Assembly: GCF_014529535.1 (NCBI RefSeq) | Contig: NC_050737.1 | Location: 6,798,763-6,862,762 of the forward strand | Direction of reading: 5' to 3' | Length of the DNA: 64,000 nt | DNA from: Bradysia coprophila | Lineage: Eukaryota; Arthropoda; Insecta; Diptera; Sciaridae | In this document: positions 56,833-64,000 of the stretch, piece by piece | Layout of the letters: each line of letters opens with the position of its first letter | How positions within the stretch are numbered: the stretch's first letter is position 1 | Program-made: the position numbers and the translations under genes | The notes under the pieces: generated by a model | The model's database searches: none | Told to the model about the DNA's origin: nothing | What the model saw: the letters and a program-made list of their open reading frames with translations, nothing else

Positions 56833-57234
56833 AATAAAAAAAGTAATTTCTGTTTATTAAAAACATTTTTCATTCCAGATTCACAAAAATCAGACGTAAA
56901 CTATAATATCACAATATCCATAAAAATCGTTTTTTTTTTCTAAGATAAGTTCAAGTAATACCTGAGGGGATTAAATTTAAATTCTAAAAAAGATTCGGTC
57001 GCGTACTGTTAATACCAAAAAGATTTAGATCTAGGTCCATATTTTTATCTGTATAGTCAACTATTCAAGTTTTTTGTAGTGATAGTTGGTTTTCGTTCTA
57101 AGTTTCGTCAGGTTTCATTTGTTGTTTAAAATTTTTAAGAGTTTGATTGATAATCGTTGTAATCGTTCATCATCAGTTGGCAAACATGCTGTCGATGATT
57201 ATTCCGAATAAAATAAAAAAAAATATGTTCCTTG

Positions 57235-57650
57235 TGAGTCATTATCTCCAAATCTATACCTTCGATTGTATTGTTTCTTTCTTCAGTCGTTTTTAACTTA
57301 TTGTAGTGGGTTTGATCGTATGTATTGTAAGCCAACGAATCCATATTAGCAGACACAATGTAGAAATTTAACGCTACACAGAGTAGTTAAAAATACCGAT
57401 TTTTTGAACTTTTGTTCACTTCCTCTCACCTTAGGCCTTCGATTGTATTGTCTCTTTTTCAATATGTTTGACTCATTGTAGCGCGTTTAGGATTGTGAAT
57501 TTTAACTAATTAATCCACATTAGTAGGCACAATGTAGAACGTTTCTCTTTATTACTACCAACTTCGTGCGATATTATCTCCCGATCTATTCCTTCAATTG
57601 TATCGTTTCTTCTTACAGTCATTTTTCTCAGTATTTTTGATGGAGATTTG
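57235..57650. repeat. Diverged tandem repeats, about 170-bp units
   Basis: Three units start near 57240, 57420 and 57575 with tatct(c)c..(g/a)atctat.ccttc(g/a)attgta and proceed to ..agt..tttt..ctcattgtag and ccaca(t)ttag.aggcacaatgtag. Related phrases flank the elements at 45350-45375 and 46090-46130. Confidence 0.6.
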
Positions 57651-58915
57651 ATCAAGCTGTCAAAGTTATCAAAAGTTTTTTAGTATTTTATTTACCAATG
57701 GGACAAATGATGTAAATGGTCTTTCTTGAGAAAAATTTAACGATCTGAGACGCAGCCGATATTCTCATATCAGTGTGCGTTGAAATTTATTCTTAAATTG
57801 ATCTACCGATGCACTCATTTAATTCAAAAAATCTGTTACGTCTATTGTTTAGTATTTCCAAGATTCTATTTCGTCTTGCTGAATACGAAATCTTGTCCTT
57901 CATTAATTTCAGCAAGATTTTTGTTATCTCAAAAAAACAGTATCTTTAATTTATTCGATTTGACGATAAGAAATAAATAGCCGTTTCTATCTACCATTTA
58001 CACCAATATCTACTATAAACTCACCATTTCAAAGAAAAACTTTTTTTAACGGAACCCATTATCGTTAATATGTCATTGTTATGAAACAACAAACAGTGCT
58101 CAACCATTGAATTATGAAATTCGATTCTATAAATGTAACGGTTTACGAACTGGATCAAATGTTCACATTAAGTTAAATTAAATTATTTGCGTGAAGTGAA
58201 ACCCCCCTTTGGTACGATTAGAAAAGATAGGACAGTTGGACATTTCATTTGAGTTTCATTTGTTGTAACAGAATATTAAATTACATTGAAGCGTAATTTT
58301 CAATCGCCTCCAAACGGCACAATGATAGTATGATTGGCACAATTTCATTTTTAATTGATAAGGGTGGATACAACGAAGAAAAAAATTACAAGGAGCTACA
58401 CTTGATCTGGCAATTTAAATGAACAATAAGCATTTGCTCTGAAAGTATCATTTTGAAAATAATGCTGAATACATTCTTCAGTATGCGAATGCCAGGCTTT
58501 TCCTGGGGATTTTACGACAGCCATATATTTATATCGCAAACCTTGTTCACCAATACACTCAATGATCCCTGTATTTCACGCTTTTTCTGTGTACTTTATT
58601 TATGTTAGGAACAAATACGGAAAACGACTAACAAACGATAAATTTGAAAATGTTTGATTTTCACCACCGAATAGCGCCATCGATTTCTGATTTTCGACCT
58701 GTCGAAGGATTGATCGAAGTACCTTCATTGTTTGATGGAGTTTTTAGTCGTTTTTATGTCTTTTTTTAGCTAAAACGATTACATTCGGATGGTAAAGAGA
58801 AAAATTAAAAGAAACTAGAATTCAGGAATTTTAAGGAATTTTTGGAATCATTAGGAATTTAATGGTACTGGTATCCATTGCGCTCATTTTTGTTTATCTA
58901 ATATCGTTTATAACT

Positions 58916-59240
58916 CACGGTGTAACTGAACAACTTTATTTTGAAAGGGGATGACCCATTGCTACTTTTGCATGAAATCGCTAGAGGGGATCGGGGATCT
59001 CCACAAGTGGTTTTGACATAAATTAAAATACTGGTACTTGGGGCATTTTGAAGAAAGTTGATTTTAGTGGTTGTACTGTTCCAAGGGTGTAAGGTTTTGC
59101 AAAATGTTTATTTTTTATTTTTTATTTATGTCAAAACTACTTGTGGAGATTCCTTCTAGTGATTTCATGCAAATGTAGCGATGGCTTATCACCTTTCAAA
59201 ATAAAGTTGTACAGCCACTCAGTTAACTGTGTTACCTGTG
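58916..59240. mobile_element. Element with about 100-bp inverted repeats
   Basis: Arms share ACAACTTTATTTTGAAAGG, (a/t)tttgcatgaaatc(g/a)ctag and tctccacaagt(g/a)gttttgac in inverted orientation, around a core of about 70-100 bp. No clear target duplication. Confidence 0.7.
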
Positions 59241-61729
59241 GTATCAGAAATTTAGAGAAATTCTCTTATTCTCTCCTAAAATTCTGTGTAGTTTCGTAGA
59301 ATTCTGGGAATGTAATAAAAGTTACGCTGTTTGAGAGTTATTTAAACTGTATGTTTGAAGGAAGAGCTTTAAGCAGAGTGTTTGATATATTGTTGAGACA
59401 CATTTTGATAGTAATGTAGTAGTGATGAATTGTATTTAATGGGTCTCTTTAAGCCGTTATCTTTTTACATGGATTATTAGTGGACATTCTAAAAAACATC
59501 GACAAATTCTGAATTTTTTTTTTTTAATTTTTAAGCGATTTTCAGAATTTTTGTTAAAAATTCAAAAATAGATTTTTGTGGAATACTCAGAATTAAAGTT
59601 CGCAATTATAAACCTGGTTTATCAGTTTTAAATTCTTCCTCTGGCTACCAGTGAAAGACGTTTAAGATTTGATTGAGTAAAACGACCTACTTAAGTGGAA
59701 AATTGGTGAAAAATAAAAAGCTTCATAATGATAAATCGAAAGAGTGCCGATCAACCATATTTTCACTATAAAGGCGTTTAGGAATAATCCACGAAACAAA
59801 GAATGATTTCGACATTAGCGTCCGACTTGTACATTTTTAACAAATATGCATAGAACAACATATATGTGTAGCATGGCTTCGCCATAAATAAACCAAATAA
59901 CAGCTATTACGTATCGCAAGCAATCTAAAAAAGAAACGTGGATAGGCATAAAATTTAATTGTTATTAACTTTTTCTTATAACGGTCCGTAACGTAAAAAA
60001 AAGCCCCTGTTTGAATTCATAAATATCGCACACTTCTAACATAAACAAAATAATAATGGCACTTCATGGGATAAGAAAAACTTTTCTCATTTCAGATAAA
60101 CGAGGGTTGTTTCCTATTTTATAACTCGGAAAACCCATAAAAATTCAGAAAAGCGAAGCGATTTCAAATATTTTCCATCGAAATGGGTTCTGTGTTAGGT
60201 TATATTATTTGTTCTTAACAAAAACACGAGAAAATACTTAAATAAATGAAAAACAAACTCGTAAAATGTACCCATTTTGGGATTAATGCTGGTACATGGT
60301 GAATATACTCTATATAAATACAATCTTGCCTATTCAATGTATAGGGATAGTTTATAAAAAAAAAAATGGCTACGTCGACATTCCTTTAAACATTTATGTA
60401 TCGAACAATCAATCTTTCAACAGAGGATTTTTATATAAATTTTAACAACGGGAAAAAGGGAAAGATTAAAACCCATTTCAAGTCAGCGGCCATACAATGT
60501 TTCGGTAAAGTTATTTTTTTTTAAATTAATTCCATTAAATAAATTTTTTGTCAGAATGATTTTCTTTCAAAATTATTCTTTTGATTTATTGTCTGAATCT
60601 CTTGTCTCTTTTATGTGTCATTCCTTTTTTATGTAACTAAATTTATCTGTTGTTGCGCCTGTGTGAATGGTTTAAACTAACTCAATGAATTAAGTTTTAT
60701 ACACAATAAAAAAAAATGGAAGAAATGGAATCTTACGTAATGCTACACAAAAGCGATGATAATAGACGAAGTGAATAAATTAAATTGAAACAATCGAAAT
60801 GGCTCTTTTATTTAAGACTAAACGTGCATGTGTACAGTTGAAATTAATTTCGAATTTAAACTAGAGAACCCATAAAAATAAGTAAAAATGAATTTTAGTT
60901 GCGATTGGTATCTTGCATCAGAACGTTTTGTTTTAAATTTTGTGGTCACAGTCTGTTTGTTGTAAGACATAAACCGCAACTTGTTGTGTCTTTAAAGTTT
61001 ATAACAATAATAGAACATGGTACCTGTCTGGACATTTAAAGCAGATAAATTACGTTATCTGACATGACATCGACTTAATATTATTGACTATTAATGATTA
61101 TACAATGACTTGGGATCAAGGAATCTCGCTCCATGCTAGAACTAATTTTAATTTTTAGAAATATATCCATGTGGACATTATGAGTATGAACTCGAATCAA
61201 AATTTTCTTCAGTGACAATTCATCATTGCAGGTACCCCTTTTTGCATCCTAAAGTTTACAAAAACGCATGAAAATGAACTTGACGATAAAATGCCATTTT
61301 ATTTCACTCAAATCTTGTCCAAATTACGATTTGTGTAGAGATGTGAAAATGTTACGATATGACACGATATGACAATTTTGTTTACTATTGACCTTTGTAT
61401 CTAGGGCTAAAATATCGCGACTTCATCACCGTTTTCCGACGCACTGCAGACAATATGTTGTTTCTAACTTATGCTGAAAGTCTTTTTTGGCAAGTTCGAA
61501 AGAAAACCTCTTATTTTCCAAAAATAAAGACTTTAACGTGCGTCATGAAAAGTACGTTTAAAATGGATATGTGCGTTACTGTGAACTTGAACCTTATGTT
61601 TTTATCGATAACTTCCATGGAGTAGTGGAGTAGTACTACCAAGTTATATCCCGATGATGTGTTTAAAAATTTGTCCACGCTTGAGCTCGAGTCGTTTTCA
61701 TTAGTACAATATCTAACGTACAGAATATA

Positions 61730-61905
61730 CAGTGAGCATTAAAAGTTTGGAAACATATAATAATGTGAACAAAATAACAACAGACGTAAATACAATAGAA
61801 CAATAGACATTGTATAAACCTGCTTCTATTGTTCTATTGTCTTCTTATCTATTGTTCTTTTGTTTACATTGCTCTTATATGTTTCCAAACTTTTTAGGCT
61901 CACTG
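61730..61905. mobile_element. 176-bp Tc1/mariner-like MITE
   Basis: Ends CAGTGAGC(A)TTAAAAGTTTGG and CAGTGAGCCTAAAAAGTTTG in inverted orientation, continuing through GGAAACATATA, flanked by TA. The interior holds a further symmetry of ctattgttctattgt against acaatagaacaatag. No coding. Confidence 0.8.
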
Positions 61906-63725
61906 TATATAGTACATTACTACTTACTAATAGGGCAAATAGTGGCAAACGATCGAGGCGTAGCTGAGGTTGGTAAACACACAAGAAATGACAATTCAAT
62001 CATTTGTCCAAAATAAGTTATTTTACTAAAAAAAATTGAGGTAAATTTACCTAACATTTGTAAGTATATTATAGTAACTTATACCACGCATTATTTATAT
62101 CTGAGAATAATCATTTAAAAAATAACGTAAATCAAATGTAATTGCCATTAACAATTCCTGAAAGAATCGAGGACATAATTTTATAGCTTTTCATGTCATC
62201 GTGTCCCTTTTTAACATAAACAACATGTTCCATTTTCAACTTAATTAAAAATTTGTTACATCTTTTTCGCCTCAGCTGCAATTCTAATTCAAGCCAACGG
62301 AAAAATATTAAAGATAAAATTTACTTCCGACTCGGGAATACGCCATCGTAAATTTTACTCCCAAAGCATATTTTTCAATTCCATTTTATTTCTGTTACGT
62401 TATGGTTTTTCAACGCAATGAATACAAAAATTGAATGTGTACAACCCACTCGTACGACAAATAAAAAAATTATTTTATTCATTTAAAGGTTATTATAAAT
62501 TGAGAAGATCAATTTAGACAAAATTGCATGATACATAGTATGTACGTAGCGAAACGAGCATGTGAGGTATAACTCTTCCTTTCTGTTTGTCTTCATTCTG
62601 TGAAGATTCTTTGAATTTCAATACTTTTATGATGGTCAATCTGACTATTCGACATGGTAATAAGGAAACGATCATAAAACCAATATTGGGTCAGTTAAAC
62701 AGAAGAGATTTAAATCCTTTTATTGTGTTTACGGGTATGCAAACATTATGCGTACACCCATAACACACCGAGCATAACACACTACAGTAGTCAATTTGTA
62801 TTCATTTTGCTATTGTGCCATATTAGGTAAACAGAAAACTTTGAAATATGCAAAACAACAAACAGAAAACGTTTTTTTTTTTATGTGTTGAAACGTATTT
62901 GTTTACCGAAACCTAAATGGTGTTTTTAAGTAGCAATTTGATTAAAAAGTGAAACTTTTATAATATCCTTGAAGTTAACATCTTTTGTGAGGACGGATTC
63001 TTTTTTGTTCGTTCAGATAAATATTTTTCGTGTTATGACGGCACTTTTTAAATATTTTTTGTATTGGACCCAGTTTACAAGAGTAATCGGTTCACTTCTA
63101 TTTCGGTGTAAAAACGAGTTAAATTTTGAGTTACAACGGGTGAAGATTTTGTTGTCTTACGGCCAGAAAATGCGTTATTAACAAAAACCAGGTTTTCGCA
63201 TTTTCTTTCCGCAAGACAACAAAGCACCGTACTGTATCACTGGAACACTTTTTGTGGAGACGTCACCTTCAGCTCGAAATACAATTTTCCCACGCGTCTC
63301 AACGAAAAGTGTCCCAGCGAGACGGTAATGTACTAATATGTCGAATCCAATTCAATTAAATCCATTTATATTCGCTTCAAATAATATGTAACGATGTAGC
63401 GATAGGGCGCACAGCATTATTAATTCATCAATTTAACAAGTCTAAGAAATATTTGAGGGCCTACCCTTACTCTGGGAAATTCGGTTTCACAACAAAAAAT
63501 AATCAGAGCTAGAAATGGAAATGGAAATGGAATGTCTATGATTATGGCATCTGTTATCAACAATAACGAAAAAATCGAAAAGAAATGGCTCTCTTTCTCT
63601 TATATAGCAAAGCGTATGAAATGAACAAATGAAGTTAAAGATTTTGCATCAAATGAATATTTAGATCAGGTAATTGCCAAAACTACTATTTTGATAGAAT
63701 TTTATACGGATCCGTTTAAACCTTA

Positions 63726-63940
63726 GAGTAATTATACCTAGAGAGGAAATTTGTACGACGAAATGTGGTCCCAACATTAGTTTATTTATAAGATACACAT
63801 TTCGTACATGTATGTGTTGACGCTTTTTGCTTTTGATATTTAATTAAGAGGGCAAACACATATACAATTACGTATTTCATGTTGGGACCACATATTCTAC
63901 GTAATTTTGTTCGAAATTTCCTCTCTAGGTATAATTACTC
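63726..63940. mobile_element. 215-bp Harbinger/Tourist-like MITE
   Basis: Inverted repeats start GAGTAATTATACCTAGAGAG and are perfect for about 27 bp; after a gap the arms match again at ATGTGGTCCCAACAT. Flanked by TTA on both sides (63723-63725 and 63941-63943), the 3-bp duplication typical of PIF/Harbinger. Confidence 0.8.
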
Positions 63941-64000
63941 TTAGTCACTGAATTGTAAATAGGACAAAAATGAACGAAGAAATCAGAAACTAATTTTTCG

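Larger units (their letters stand above)
56155..64000. other. Gene-poor AT-rich DNA with inverted-repeat elements
   Basis: No protein-coding gene is supported; all frames are under 80 codons and of biased composition. The region contains the tRNA-like segment at 56771, tandem repeats at 57235, and inverted-repeat elements at 58916, 61730 and 63726, which are listed separately. Confidence 0.5.

Overview
This window looks like AT-rich insect nuclear DNA, most likely from a dipteran. The evidence is short spliced introns (about 60 bp is common), animal-type genes (golgin-45, Tim17, Rrp6/EXOSC10, EME1, a CAP 'antigen 5'-like secreted protein), and arthropod-type retroelements (a Penelope-like element with GIY-YIG and a CR1/L2-like non-LTR element). 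Species cannot be fixed from the sequence. Exon models were built by hand from reading-frame continuity and GT/AG sites; all the multi-exon models listed as intact close in frame.

Layout. (1) 1-13.1 kb: a 6.4 kb segment appears twice in direct orientation (1-6436 and 6700-13112). The first copy is full of single-base indels, so its genes are broken; the second carries a clean golgin-45 gene (+), a hard-to-read gene on +, and Tim17 (-). Just beyond lies a ubiquitin-like/coiled-coil gene (-), whose 5' flank carries a diverged third copy of the DNA found upstream of Tim17. (2) 15.5-19.2 kb: an unrecognised NLS-bearing protein (+), a 7-bp-TSD MITE, and a five-exon double-thioredoxin-fold transmembrane protein (-). 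(3) 19.7-20.7 kb: a repeat element with an internal 144-bp tandem array. (4) 21.5-27 kb: Rrp6 (+, 10 exons) and EME1/Mms4 (-, 5 exons), tail to tail with 54 bp between stop codons; EME1 uses an apparent GC-AG intron. (5) 27.3-32.4 kb: two paralogous F-box proteins (-) separated by a foldback-like element whose arms are arrays of 24-bp perfect palindromes. (6) 33.5-35.8 kb: a 5'-truncated, frameshifted Penelope-like element with a 12-bp TSD and a hammerhead ribozyme core. (7) 41.5-42.4 kb: a CAP/antigen-5-like secreted protein (-). (8) 42.4-64 kb: almost gene-free DNA with many short inverted-repeat elements (hAT-, Tc1/mariner- and Harbinger-like by TSD) and one 5'-truncated CR1/L2-like retroposon at 53.5-56.2 kb.

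The host genes are mostly unrelated housekeeping functions (Golgi structure, mitochondrial import, RNA decay, recombination) and do not form a pathway. The most unusual items are the palindrome-array foldback element, the ubiquitin-like/coiled-coil gene that shares 5' DNA with Tim17, the ribozyme-bearing Penelope relic, the MITE family with 7-bp TSDs, and the open frames inside EME1 intron 3.
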